Shown here piece by piece: positions 12,087 to 25,065 of a stretch of 64,000 bases of DNA. Position 1 is the stretch's first letter. Each line of letters starts with the position of its first letter. A program made the position numbers and the translations under genes. The notes below the pieces were generated by a model. The model searched no databases, had not been told where the DNA came from, and saw nothing but the letters and a program-made list of their open reading frames with translations. The DNA is from Pyxicephalus adspersus (Eukaryota > Chordata > Amphibia > Anura > Pyxicephalidae), in NCBI RefSeq assembly GCF_032062135.1, contig NC_092859.1:125152033-125216032 (forward strand), given 5' to 3'.

Positions 12087-13846
12087 CTGCATCTTAACAT
12101 ATATAACATATATAACAGAAGAGTAAGATAAAAATGTCTAGCAGCATTTTAAGGCAAAGAGGTGAATACACTAAAATTTTATGAAGTCAGACCAATAAAA
12201 GTTGCTTTTTGACTGTTATGGACCACTGCCTATCACTATTCATTACACTATGCTGGTAAATAAAAGCAATAGCATAAATATGTTATATTGTTAGCTGTCT
12301 TCCAGAAATAACATAAAATTATGTTTAAAAGCCTTTCTAAAGTATGTTTTTTGCTGTTACAAATATTTAGTAAATTTTCTGCTCATCTGCATTAGCATTG
12401 GAAAGCAAACAGTTTTCGATTTGATTACTATATTGCAAGAAAACATTTTCAGAGTTAATCTAAAGCATTTTAATTTAAGCAGCCCTTGATGTTCCCATGG
12501 GCACTGTGCTATAACTACACATATATAGATGAATACTTGCCAACTAAGGAGGTCAATGCATATTTCTTAATAATGTTAAATCAATTATTTCCATGAAAAA
12601 GAGGTTAGTGTAATGTAAAAAGTGCTGAATACTCGATAGTAGTTGACATTGATGGAGTTTCTGGCACTAGAAAGTATAATCTTGCCAGACAAAAAAAGTT
12701 GAAGCTATTTTGTACATATATTTATAAATTGCCCAGTTATTAGCATCTTTAATTTTCAAAATAAATGTAATGACATAATGGGAGCAGCAGGACAATTAAA
12801 TGACAACTAGTTATTACCTGAAATGGAAATGTAATTAATTTAAACCTGCAAACAATTTCTTTTTTGCCAGATATTTTTTTTCCAACATATAAAAATAGAT
12901 CCTCTATTACATTCCAGGTTGTGAGAAGCAGATATTTCTGTTTAAAAAAACTGCAGTGCAGCAAAGAGACTAGCAAAAAGAGAGACTACTTTGTAGAAGC
13001 GCTTGCCATGTGTAAGATTTCCAGATTGTGGTGAAATAATAATCAAAATGTGTACCATTGTGAGTTAGAGCACCTTATGCCTTTTTATGCATAGTTAGGT
13101 TTATGATTAGTGTGTCCTTTGTGTTCAGACAGCGGATTAGCTTGTAGATCTGTTACATCTAAACAAGTATTTCCGCCTCTCTGTCCTAGTCCACATATTA
13201 GAAACTTCATTTGATGAGTATAAACCTCATCAATCAACTCTCTCATTTGGTGACACATCTGACAGCTGGCATTCTTGTATTTCATTATCAGACAAAAAGA
13301 ATTTATTGTGGCCATCATTTATTGACAAAACCTTCAAAACCTGTTACCTAGTTGATAAGGATGTAAACAACTGCTTAGGAGGTGGCCATGATGAGAGTCT
13401 TCCGGGAAATAGAGCTCTGGGGGAAACATAATATCATATAGAGAAGCCCCCTGAAGGAGCTTGCTATGTTAAGAGTTTCCCCCACAAGACACAGCCCTGA
13501 GTAGAAATATATCTATACACAAACCTTTTTTTACAAGTTCGGATATCCTGCACACAGGCAAAAGTTTCCATGTTTAGGATCATCCTATCCTTTAAATACA
13601 TTAGTGCACGGCTACACTTTTAGCCATGGTATCATTTTTTGTTAGTCAAGGACAGAGAAATGATAAAGTCAGTTATGTTTTTTTTTAAATAGGGGGAATA
13701 GACAGCACTTTCTGCAAGTATTTTGGGGAAAGTGCTTGGTAACTGTTAAGCAAGTTATGTCACAGCAATATTTTAGTGTTATACAGAGGTAATATTTTCC
13801 TATTGTTGATAACAAAATTCACCAAGTTTTCTTGTATTGTGACTGT
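12087..13846. other. intergenic, no gene recognised
   Basis: AT-rich sequence with no recognisable transposon or exon. Confidence 0.5.
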
Positions 13847-14027
13847 TAAAGTGGAACTTAATCCATGCATAGGAATGAATTAAGATAATGTCATTCCAGC
13901 CTGGTCAAGTTATGTCATTCTGGCCTGATTAATTAGGATGGCTGAAGACCCAAGCCCTGTAAGAAGACCAAGTAAAGATATCAGTAACAGTGATGCAAGG
14001 ATAGGTGAGTTTAATTTGGCTTTAACC
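13847..14027. repeat. TTAAAG-ended interspersed element (short form)
   Basis: The left end TTAAAGTGGAACTTAATCC and right end ATAGGTGAGTTTAATTTGGC TTTAA are imperfect inverted copies. In between lie TCATTCCAGCCTGGTCAAG and AGGATGGCTGAAGACCCAAG, the diagnostic core of this family. It behaves like a MITE of about 180 bp. The superfamily is undetermined; a TTAA-type target is possible. Confidence 0.65.
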
Positions 14028-17000
14028 AAGTAAAATCACAACTTATTCTAGATGTACACCATCACAATTTTACATGCAATTTTCTCCCAATGTGGCATAC
14101 AAAATCATGTGTTTTCTTAGCACAGTTAGAGGTGAATAAAACATCAACATGGATTCAGACTGCCCTCATGCTGTCCAAGATTCATATTTTGGAAAAATTC
14201 TAAAAAAGGAAACAAATTCTAGTGATTATTTGCCAAACATTTAGAGAAATTCTGGATTCATATCAATAAATTGTTTATTACTGCAGTACTGTTTTAAGCT
14301 AATCACATAACAAATTGAAATTTCTCCTATTTTAGTAAATCAGGTGAAGCTCTGCTGCTTTTAGCTATCCAATAATGTAAAAACAAAATATATAGGATTT
14401 TACATTTCCTTGCAAATAACTGGACATTCTTTGCAAACCGAATCCCCACCACATTTATCTAAGTGAACTATCCCATGCAGAGTGGTAATCCACCTTTCAT
14501 AAGTGAACAGCCTAAACTTCTTAAGTAAATAACACCAGTGGCTGATAAATGTTAATATACAAGGAGATTAAAGGCTGCATATGACTGGTATTTTTGTACA
14601 GCTGCCTTTATTGGTACAAATTGCTAGAATAATCCACAAACACAAATTCAGTCGAATGTATTTCCAAGTAAATTGATAGATGATTCAATATAAACATAAT
14701 ACATTTTCTTTGATTTTTTTTTATCATAAAAGTAGCTAGAAAGCTTTTAACTAGGTGTTCTTGGAAAGCCCTCTATAGGACATGAACACTTACAAAGGAA
14801 CTGTTCACAATGTATTCATTCCCTATAAATTACAGTAAAAGCAAACAGACAGATACATCACAAATGGATAATGTATTACAAATGTAGAATGCAGTTACTT
14901 CACATAAGTGTCATACAAAGCAACATGGCCTGAGGCCCTTTGTGATAATACAAATCCCAGCTCAGAATCTATATTTTGCTGCAACCATGCCTAGTGTCAC
15001 TGAGAATGCACACAAGTCTCTTACACTTAACAGTTGTACAAATGCCCCAAGCCTACAGGGTTTCTGGCTGAAGATCTGGTTTGCCAATCATACAGTAGTC
15101 CATAGTCTAAAATCCGGTAGGGCACAAACAGTTCTAAGTTGGACCACCAAAGGCATTTTAACAAAGCGGCAATTGTCAATGCTCTCCACAAGGCTCTCCT
15201 ACAAAGTGGTGTTGCTCCAATTATTTTTAAGCACCAACTTTTAAGTACAAATTGGTGTCTACTTGACCTGCTTAATCACATGGCACTCAAAATCAAAACC
15301 CATTTAATTACTTTTGGGTACATTGTTATATCAATAATGTCCCACTATATATCAATAATGTCTCACCAACACAATAATGTCCTAGCAATATTCAAACATG
15401 TCTTACAAACATTCATATATTTTTCATGAGGTTAATAAAAAGGAATGCAATTTATCCTTTAGCGAATCCTTAAAATGCTAGTTAAGGATGACTATTGGTC
15501 AACATTAGGTAAATACTGACCATTGTGTTGTTTCTTGTGGCATTAAACTACAGTTCCATACCTAATCTGCAGTCCATACCTTGCTATATGCAACATATAT
15601 GTCATAATCTGCCAAGCCATCAGATCAGAATGGATGTGACTCCTTTGAATTGCAACTAGGTAACTTTAAATATATCCTATTCTTTTGTTACATCTATCTG
15701 TCCTTATAATATAGCATAAGGACCTTATAAGGACAATAGTATACTATTACATTTTGCTTGTAAGTCTCTTTGTTATCTCTCTTTGTATACCTCAAAATAC
15801 ACCTGTTAAAATTCATATAAATTGACACATATCATATCTGTGAAATAATATCACTTTACATGCAATAAGTTTACATTGCCATCTCTTTCTTCATTATAGA
15901 AAAGGTTCAAGTTGAACCCAACTTCCACCATGGCTGGTGACTCTCATGAATGTTTGGCTGATAATGATAAGTTATATGAATTCTCCCTGGCAACTAATAA
16001 CCAATGGGAATGTTACCTTCTGTATACCTTAAAAACTCACTGCCTGCCAGTTTACCTTGCCAACTGCTTAAATATTATTTAAGCATCTGACAAGGTGAAC
16101 ATTGCCTTGTAAAACCTTGCCTTTCAGTAAAGGTTTGTCTCATGCTGGGCCATTTACTTGAAGTATAGTGCACAAGCTAGACAGGGTTGGTCCACACTCC
16201 AGGCAAATGCTCATTCTAGCCTGTTTACCTTGACAATCCTTTGTTCAAGCCCTTCTGTTTAAATTTCTACATACATTTAAAGAAATGACGAACAGCAGAA
16301 GTTCAAGTCAAACCTAGTGCAGGGTTGAGCTTTAACCTCATCTCCAATTATAATAACTAGTTGTTACTTGATTTTAAAAAAAATGCATGTTTTACATTTT
16401 CTTGAATACTGTTTTTTCAATTTTAACACTCAGGATTGCAAAAAAAAAAACACACACTTTGTTTTGAAAACTCTATTGTATTACATGTTGCCTTATGGTG
16501 CTTTGTTTAGGCATTTGCCCACTCATGATCCTCTAATTGTTTTGGAGTCTTAAACCTAGAATTAACATTGATTTAATTGGGATTTTGGACAATACCAATA
16601 CAAATGATTGATAAAAAATAGTTTACTATTTCTAAATAGAGAAAAGTAAAACCTACATAGTTTGATTTATATACAGAAAAACTTAATTGCATTGCTATGC
16701 ATTCCCTTTTCTATGAAATGTACACAGACTTTGGTGCAAACACTTGCCTCCAGGATGGAATAGGGATACTGTATGCAAGTGTATGCAAGCAGTTTTTTTG
16801 ACAATTAAATTATGGTGGCTGATGTGCATTTCAGCTAGAGAATTATCAGCACTTTAAAGTAAAACACAACAAAGTACATTTCAGAAGTGTGTATACATAT
16901 ACTACTATTACCTGGCTATATAAATATATTTTCTCTACAAAGACAATAAAATCACTTAAGCAAATCATATGCTCATTGTGATAAAAATAATCAGGTCATT

Positions 17001-18640
17001 AAATCACATTTGTTAGACCTGCTTCCTAAAAAAGATATTATATATGCTGACACCTAGCTTTTATCAATCCATCACCTTCACCAATTTTTAGGTTATCAGG
17101 CTGGTGTCATTTCAGTAGACACCAAAGACTAGAAAGAGCTGTGTTGAAATCGTGCTATGGATTGCTTCCACTTAAGCAAACTTTCAACCACGACATATAT
17201 TCATGCATCAGTGAAGAAAGATATGAGTATCAATTTGAAGGAAAAGCCTAGCTAACTATTGAAAAGGTAATGCAGCAAAAAGCATCGGAAAGCCAATTTA
17301 GTGTATGAACAATCTGGTAGAAGGAAATATATTTTTGACAATAAAGGCATAATAAATGACACTTTCTGTGCAGCTTTTCTTAGTGAGATAAACAACCTTT
17401 TCTACTATCCATGTACTGGGAAACATTTATGAACTATATTATGAACCATAGTAAAGGCAGGTTTATGAGTTGTTTATGATAACTGTATTGCACATGACAT
17501 TGTTCTAGTCCAGACCAAGAAAAGAAAGCAAGGATCTCCTGGACACTGAAAGCAAACCAATACTCCTTTTAATATTTATCTCTAAAAGTGAAATCAATTG
17601 TACTTTATTACTGTGGGCTATAGGCTTTAGACATAAAACTGGCTCAGGTGGTGTAGCTACTTAAAACCCATTAAAGTGGCAAAATACCCAAAAATAAGAT
17701 CTAATAGGGAAAATAAGGAAAGGTGAATTCTGACTACAAACCAACAGTACCTATAGCGTAATGCTGAGTATTTATCCATGGTTTCATAAGCACAGAGCAG
17801 TGTTGAGAGCTAAAAGTGTTTTCAGCTTCTATAAATCTCTTTGTAAAAGGGTCAGAGATTTCAATAACACTACAAATTAACTGCCAATATTAGCACACAT
17901 TTACTAAGTGATAGAGATTTTTGTTGTGTCCTATTCTGCCTTAAAAAACAGTTATCTGCTATCAGACATGATAGATTTACTTTAAAAGGAAAATATCATT
18001 TTGATATTCAGCATTTGTTAATTACATATTCACAATAAGCATCATGCAGTGCAACTTTCTACTATGACAAAAAGCAATTTTAAAAGAATGTAAATGTTAA
18101 AAAAAGCTACTAATGTCCTATGAAATTGGACTTTCCCCGAAAACTAAACTAAGTTTACAAAACAGACATTTTTAACATTAATAAAGTATACAATATGATA
18201 TATCTACCAAAAATTGTGTAGTTATGTTCAGCATATCTTGGAACCAGGTTCTTGGGGTTCAAGGCCCGTAAGTAGTACTGCATTTTTTTTAGATATAGTA
18301 ATAGAAGGATCTGTAAACTTTGTTATCAAAAAGACAGTTGTGTAGCAGGCAGGGCTGAATAATGAAGTGTTTGTCCTAGCAAAGCGGTGGGGATAGCTTG
18401 GGGTTTGTGCAGGTTTACTGGGGACACCCTACAAGTCTGGTCTGTGGGGGTGACGGCACCCAGTGTCGGGGTGTGACGGAACCAGGATGGTGTGCAAATT
18501 TTTTCTCCTTTCCTCCATCTGGTTCGTGGTGGTCATATTTTGGATGGAAACTATCAGTTTATTGTCCTTCACAGACAGACAGGTCAATGGCTGCAAAGAT
18601 ATCCCAACTTTAGTTGTAGCAAAAAAAATACCCTAGCATC
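14028..18640. other. intergenic, no gene recognised
   Basis: Mostly AT-rich. A GCTTAAAT-ATT-ATTTAAGC palindrome is at 16066-16084. A short local tandem of AATAATGTCnCAC units lies at about 15331-15385. No coding block. Confidence 0.5.
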
Positions 18641-18649
18641 TATAGGATC

Positions 18650-18850
18650 TTTTGCCCTATCAATGTCAGTGAAAGCAATGGTATACCATCAATGATATTT
18701 GTGGAAGGAAAAGTACCCCATGGTTGGTGAAAGTTGAAGAAATAGCGATCATCCATGATAGTGGGAGTAATCATGTCCAGTGATTGGTGTCAGGGGGAGA
18801 TATGGTAGTCCATCATTGATGGCAGTGGGACAAATCGTTGGGAACATTTG
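18650..18850. repeat. degenerate minisatellite (GTCAGTGGGA-type units)
   Basis: Units such as GTGATTGGTGTCAGGGGGAG, TTGATGGCAGTGGGACAAAT and GATAGTGGGAGTAATCATGT recur at about 40-bp spacing. In reverse they resemble the CCCCTGACACTGGG-type units at 1-235, so the two arrays may be one family. Confidence 0.45.
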
Positions 18851-18859
18851 GATTTCCAG

Positions 18860-20125
18860 CCGAATGTATTTTACAATGTGTTCTGTGCCTCTCTGGATTC
18901 TGGACTCAAGCAAAATTAAATTAATAGAATTTATTTTAAAAAATAGGCATATTCACATGAGCTGCACTATTCCAATCATAGAACTGACACCTCAACTGTT
19001 ATAACTAAGATAGGCAGTGCTGTGCGTAATGCATAAAGGAGTGAAAAGATTGATAACCACTCTCAGTTGTAAATGAGACCCAGTGTATCAGCGGTGAACA
19101 AAAACAAAAGTCATATATACCACAAAAGTGAGGATTGTTACTATCATTAATTGCTAGCTGTTACATATCTGTACATTCTTTTCTGTTGTAAAAAAATGTT
19201 TCCAATACATCTTCCATGACTCGATATTAAGGTGAATAGTTACTGAGTTATGGTACCAAGCAGCTCTAAAGTGAAGATCACTGAACCATTGTTAGATATC
19301 CTTGTGTACCATAATTGAAAGCCATAAATAACCCTCCTCCTTCATTCCTATTACATGGCATGAAATGTTCACTACATTGGGAGGCACTCATGCAAGTAAA
19401 TCAGTGATGTCACTTCTACAGTAATGAGGAATCAGAAAGTATATGAGTTATAGTTCCACTTATGCTTAGCAGGCGCTGTTAATTACAGAGTGCATAGCTT
19501 CTATCTGTGATGCAATGGCGGAACTTCCTTTTTGTTTCTCATTTTGTAATTTTTATAATCAGTACTATGGTTGACAACTATTTTATTACTTCTGGAATGA
19601 GTATTGATAAAGGGTGTAAAAAAATTCCTGACTGTCATAAACACACAACAGACTTATCAGGGGTAAATGGAAGGAGAAATTTTCCAATATTATAGAAGAG
19701 TTTAATACATGCTAGTATATATGGGAGACCAATGTGTTCTAGTCCTTTCACACGGGAACCTGAAATTTCTGTAAACTTGCATGGGACTGCAAGCCCACAA
19801 CCACCAACCTCACATACAAAATGAAATTTATTAAATTATGATTGTAAAAGTATTTAAACCAAGCCTTTTCCTGTATACATCTATGAAATCCATGTTAGTG
19901 ACTGCAAAACAGCACTAGTACAGTTTACTGCATACCATGTTTTAGAGATCAGTGCTGTCAGATTCTGCTGGACATCACCTACACTGGCCGTTTATAGACA
20001 AACTATCCCGCTAATGAGGTTTTTTTGTCACAATCCCATAGTATAGATATTTTTTATATGTAATAGGAGATTACTATGTTTAAAAATACACAGGCTTATG
20101 TTGTTAGTTATAGTAATGCATTAAT
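18860..20125. other. intergenic, no gene recognised
   Basis: AT-rich with nothing I can name. Confidence 0.5.
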
Positions 20126-20126
20126 C

Positions 20127-20757
20127 CATCAAAGCGACACTACAATTTAAAACAGCATTTTAACAAACCCGTAATAAGAAAAGTAGGGTGGCTGCAATAG
20201 CAGACCTCCTTCCTAAACTCAATATCTGAAAAAAATAAACTCCCCCTAATTTGTCCTACCTGACATATTAGTGCTGTTTCTGGGTTAGAAGGACCACTAA
20301 TCCAACATTGCAGATGTCAGCAAAAAAAGGAAACGGGAGGCCAGTAAACAAGCATATAAGTATATTTTAATGCAGAAAGGACATCACCTTTCTCTTTCTG
20401 CAAAAAGGACCTGCCTAATCTCTGTTTTTCATAGTCCTGCTCTAAAATGGGACTACATTTTCGATGGGGCAGGTCATAACTGGAGAAAGGGACAGAGGTT
20501 CTCCCTTCTGCAATAATTTGTCTTACCTGCCTTTTCGCTCTGGGGAACTGTCAAGAATGCTGAGCTCTGCAGCTTTGCTTTAGTAGCAAGGATATCTGGC
20601 AAGCCCTGCCTCCTCTGTACTTGGACTGAATGAACTCCCCCTTGGGAGTTACATCATCCTGGCCTGGCCAATCAGGATGACCGGGAAACGCAAAGAGGAA
20701 GTGCAGAAGGAAGAATATGGTGGTGGCCTATGATGGAACGGTGACAGGTTAGCATAG
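20127..20757. repeat. TTAAAG-family-like element, long form
   Basis: CAAAGCGACACTACAATTTA at the left resembles the family left end. Near the right, TGGACTGAATGAACTCCCCC, GAGTTACATCATCCTGGCCT, GGCCAATCAGGATGACCGGG and ATGATGGAACGGTGACAGG match the core and right end seen at 59450-59600. The ends are not sharply defined, and two elements may be joined. Confidence 0.5.
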
Positions 20758-20768
20758 TGGATTATAAG

Positions 20769-21660
20769 TAGTGTTGGTCAAATATCTCACTATTCAATTT
20801 GACAGCTATTCGATCGAATAGGGGGACATTGTTCGGGTGATCGAATGCCAAATTTGAACACCTATAAAGTCAATGGTGGGAAAATTCGGGTTATTTTTCG
20901 GGACTGGGCAGAACTGCAAGAGCAATCAGAGGAGCAGAGCTTACAGCTCCCCTCCCCTAATTGCACTTGCAGCCCTTTACTAGTTGTATGTGTTCTTGGA
21001 TAGTGATTCTCTATCCAAGAACACAGAAGTTCTGTGTTCCTGAATAGAGAAACTCTATCCAGAAACACACTCCCCTGATTGCTCCTGCAGCCCATTACTA
21101 GTTGTATGTGTTTTTGAATGGAGTTTCTCTATCCAAGAACACAGGAGCTTTCCTCAGCCAATCAGAGAGCACTAGAGGTTTTGAATGGGCGGCCGCATTC
21201 ATTGAGAGGATCCCCGGCACTAGAGGCTAAATGGGGACACGTCTCCCCATTCATTCACCTCTAGTGCTCTGTGATTGGCTGGGGAAAGGAAAATTCTGAT
21301 GACAGCTCAAGCGTTTACCTTTCCTCAGCCAATCACAGAGCACTAGAGGTGACGAATGGGGAGACTTGTCTCCAGTTAACCTCTATTGACTGGGGATCCC
21401 ACACTGAAAGGAGGATTCCCACGGCTGTGCAGCCATGGGAATCATCTTGTCATTGTGGGATAACCTGTAAAAAAATAAAAGTTAGTTACATATATCACAC
21501 ACATTCAATAAATTACTTTAAATTAAACTTTTTTAACAAATTTTTTTACACAAAAATTTGCGCCGTCGAATCCCGTGTTTTTCGGGTGGGGTCTATCCGA
21601 ATCCGAACAGCCATATTCAGGTTTAATATAGGGATAACCCAAATTCAAACACCAACACTA
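20769..21660. mobile_element. hAT-like nonautonomous DNA transposon (892 bp)
   Basis: The inverted ends are TAGTGTTGGT at the left and ACCAACACTA at the right. They are flanked by ATTATAAG (20761-20768) and GTTATAAG (21661-21668), an 8-bp target duplication with one mismatch. An 8-bp duplication with TAGNG-type ends is the hallmark of the hAT superfamily. The interior is GC-richer and built of inverted and direct repeats: CTATCCAAGAACACAG three times, and AATCACAGAGCACTAGAGGT-type words in both orientations between 21150 and 21360. Open frames in it, including a 156-codon one at 21271-21741, are repeat-derived and run out past the element end. Confidence 0.85.
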
Positions 21661-21668
21661 GTTATAAG

Positions 21669-22319
21669 TATCAAGTGTTTTTATTATTACTGTTATCATT
21701 ATAATAGAAAGGAAGATGTAACACTACAAATAGGGGTCTGATGATTTAAAAATAATACTATTTTTTTATTTCAAAGTTTTACTAGTACATAATGCATCGG
21801 TTATCTTTTAACAACACTGACACGGGGATTGAAGGATGCATTTTTAAACTTCAAATGAAAAAGAGATGAGGCAGCTATGAACCAAAAGTAATGTCCAATA
21901 TTAAGTAAGAAAGTTATTTGGAGATCTATTATATTTTCCAATATAACCTTTTCTTTTAGTCTGTTTTTTTTTCTCAATAATGGGAAAATATGACACGGTT
22001 ATCTGTCATTGTATACCAAAGATATGAAATCTCCTAATAGTCTGATGTTAGTCCCAAGAAAAATTATTTTTTCTGTGAAAAAGCTTCAGTTCAAATTTAT
22101 TTTGTTTATGTTTTGCTTATGAAGCACTGGGAAAATCTACAAAGCTTGAAACAATGTTTTATTTGTTTCTGCACTTTTTCCATGATTGGGTTATGTATGA
22201 GAATGTAATCTAACGGTAGAACAATTCTTGTTTTTACCTAAATAAAACAGAACCTTGTTAAACTAACACTTCCCTGAATAACAGTTTATTAAATAAACTA
22301 TATACATTATATAATTTTA
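21669..22319. other. intergenic spacer between two DNA transposons
   Basis: AT-rich sequence between the hAT-like and Tc1-like elements, without features. Confidence 0.5.
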
Positions 22320-23648
22320 TACAAATATATATGTGGAAAAATAAGGACACCCCAATAAAAAAAATCAGTTCTTTATTAGGAAATGTTCACATATGGATGT
22401 TTAATCTTGTTTTTTATTATTTCTGGAAAAGAAAGAGAATCAATCCTAATTTACTCATTAAACAAAAGTTATCAACAAAAATGTGTATTTCTGAGGAAGA
22501 AAGGATTCTAATATTTAGTGTTACCCCCTTTGGCTGAAATAACTGCAGTGAGATGCTTCTTGTAGCCCTCTACCAGTCTCTGACATCAGAGTTTGCCCCA
22601 TTCCTTCATGCAGAATTTTTTCTCCTGTGAGATATTTGAGAGGTTTCTTGCATGTACAGCCTGTTTAAAGTCACCCAAATGGGATTAGGATCTTGGCTTT
22701 GACCCATCCACTCCAGGACTCCACCATTTCTTAGTTTTCAGCCAGTCCCTGGTGGATTTACTGGTATGTTTTAGGTCATTGTTGTGTTGCAGGGTCCTGT
22801 TCTGCTTCAGCTTTGATTAACTCACATGCTTCTCAAGCACCCTCTGATGAAAAATTCATGGTGGATTCTATGATAGTGAGGTTACCAGGTCCTGCTGCAG
22901 CAATGCTTCCCCAAACCATGACACTTCCACCTCCATGCTTCACAGTTGGTATGATGTTATTTTCCTGGATTGCTGTATTTAGTTTACGCCAAACATGTCC
23001 TCCGTTCTGGTGTCCAAATAAATCAATTTTAGACTCATCTGTTTACAGAACTTTATTCCAGTAGTCCTGGTCTGGCCTTGATGTTTCTCTTTGAGGGCAA
23101 AGGTTTCCTCCTTGCACACCTCCCATGCAAGTTAAAGTTGTGCAGTCCTTCCTGATTGTAGAGGCATGCACTTTCACATCAACAGTAGCAAGAGCCTGCT
23201 GTACCACCTGTGATGACATTTTAATGTTTTTGGAGACTTCTTTTAGCATCTTGGGGTCTGCTCTCAGGATGAACTTGGACAGGCCTCAGATAGCTTTTTT
23301 GATCTCACCATGAGGTTCACTCTCACCTCAACATTCAAGGGCACACCAAACTAAATGTCTGAGGTTTAATAAGGCAGCCCTCCTTCAAAATGCTGAGTAA
23401 CTATGTTATAATCATATGCACCTGATGTGATACACCTGTGCATGATTTGAGCCATTTGTGGGAATAAATGTGGGGGAGGGGGTGTCCAAATTTCTTCCTC
23501 ACCAGAAACTGCATTTTTGTAGAATTACATTTTACAGAACAATAAAACAACATTTTTTACAGTTTTAATTTCTCTAAGTATTGTTAAAATTGAGATTACA
23601 AAAACACACAGACTTTCAAAGGTGTCCTAATTTTTTCATATTACTGTA
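22320..23648 (-). mobile_element. Tc1-like transposon, inactive (about 1.33 kb)
   Basis: The ends are inverted copies: the left has GGAAAAATAAGGACACCCC. The right end, read in reverse, starts TACAGTAATATGAAAAAATT and continues AGGACACC. A decayed Tc1 transposase reads on the minus strand between them. Element size is typical of Tc1-like transposons. The exact left end is blurred by TA-rich sequence at 22315-22330. Confidence 0.85.
22508..23311 (-). pseudogene. Tc1-like transposase pseudogene
   Basis: It starts MVRSKKLSE at 23311, where the family begins with a similar M-x-x-SKELS sequence, then jumps almost at once to SSQVVQQALATVDVKVHAST (23043-23249). Most of the N-terminal helix-turn-helix is therefore deleted. 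The catalytic-core block reads DYWNKVL-stop-TDESKIDLFG, with the Trp of the LWTDES motif replaced by a stop; the first catalytic Asp is present. IPTVKHGGGSVMVWG, the usual conserved block, follows. The DNDPKH region is scrambled with stops, and the C-terminus is recognisable as YKKHLTAVISAKGGNTKY before a TAG at 22510-22508. About 800 nt remain of an expected 1.0 kb. It is not functional. Confidence 0.85.
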
Positions 23649-23893
23649 TAAATAATATTTTATAAATGTGTGTATATGTATATATGTATGCAGACCCCTA
23701 TCACTTTTTTCCAGTTTTGTTTTGTCAAAAAATATCAAGCATGCCTATAGATGAACAGTTTCTGCAGTTCAAAGCATTGGTCATTCCTCTCCATTCAGAG
23801 GGCGATCGCTCTCATAATTGTAGAAAGATGAATTTAATTGTTTCCTTCTATACCATCCACGGCACTGACCATTCTTAGGAATACTGTTTGAGA

Positions 23894-24117
23894 CAATGGG
23901 CCTGATTTATGAAAGCTCTACAGGGCTGGGGAGGATACGCTTTCACCAGTGAATCTGGGTGATCCAGCAAACCTGGAGTGGATGTGGTTCAGGATTCAAA
24001 ACATTTCCTAGCAAATGACTTTGATAAAATTCATTCCAGGTTTGCTGAATCGCCCAGCTTCACTGATGAAAATGTATCCTCTCCAGCCTTGCAGACCTTT
24101 TAAAAATCAGGTCCAAT
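23894..24117. repeat. fold-back MITE, family 1, copy C
   Basis: CAATGGGCCTGATTTATGAA at the left and AAAATCAGGTCCAATA at the right. It includes GGGTGATCCAGCAAACCTGG and its inverted copy CCAGGTTTGCTGAATCGCCC. Confidence 0.9.
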
Positions 24118-24284
24118 ATAAAATGTATAGTACTGTACTTACCTTTCAGTAGTGTTGTGTTTCTTTGGAGGGCCATTAGAAAATCAGCCCAAAACATCAA
24201 ACATTGAGTTGGATTATAATAGATTCCCTTGTTCAAGTTAACCAAAGTTTTTTATTTAGCAGCTGCACTCAAACACTACAAAGA

Positions 24285-25065
24285 AGCTGACCGCCATGAC
24301 TGAAGGATGCCAGAGACCCACTGACTCCTCCCAACCCCTCACTCCCCCACCCGCCACTCTTCCCCTTCACAACAAAACACAACACTTCCATGTGGTTAAA
24401 ATGGCTCGTAGGCCTTTTATTTCCAAATAATTTAACGGGAACTTTAATAACATAAATAGCATAAATAACAATTCACAAACAACACATATAATCCTCAACA
24501 TAAATTAACTATAAATAACATTAAATACTAACAAATTTACCATTCCTTTCAATAATTACCCTGTAATTAACCTTTACTGGTTGCTGGTCCTTGAAGGTCC
24601 ATACTACCACCTGAGACCTGCACCACAGACAGAAATTTTTCCTCCCAGCGGCCATAAACACCCAGCTCAGGAACGATATCCCCCACTGTGCAGCCCCCAC
24701 CATCAACTCCATTACCACCTCCACTACTTTTTTTACTAATCTGAAGCTTTCACAGTGACGATGGAGCTCCAACCACATTGAAAACACCACCAACCTACCC
24801 TCGTGGACCTCAACCACCATTATAACTAAAATAAAAGGGGGCGGGTGGGTGATAACTTTTCCTTTTTACTACCCGAAGTCAAGAAGCTTACCCCCTCTTT
24901 TCCTGCACCTTATAACCCTTTAACCCCACCCTGGCCTCCACCTACTTTCCAATCCCCACCCAACACAATACACATTAACCCTTTCCATCAGCTCCCTGAC
25001 AGTCCAGTCATGCAGGCCTTTCCCTTATGCTCCTTCTTTGCTACATTCCAGGCCTGTCTTTCCTA
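24285..25065 (-). other. strand-asymmetric C-rich block, possible retroelement remnant
   Basis: On the plus strand C greatly exceeds G over about 780 bp (for example CCCCTCACTCCCCCACCCGC, and ACCCCACCCTGGCCTCCACC). On the minus strand it is therefore G/T-rich. The minus strand carries AATAAAA words near 24414-24421 and 24250-24257, and a 99-codon open frame (24521-24820) with no similarity I recognise. The minus-strand words GGCCTACGAGCCATTTTAAC and GTGCAGCTGCTAAATAAA look like the 3' end of a repetitive retroelement, but I cannot assign a family. Confidence 0.35.

Noticed and set aside
21271..21741. 156-codon plus-strand open frame
   Set aside because: It starts in the repeat-built interior of the hAT-like element and runs past its end into unrelated AT-rich sequence, with no similarity to any protein I know.
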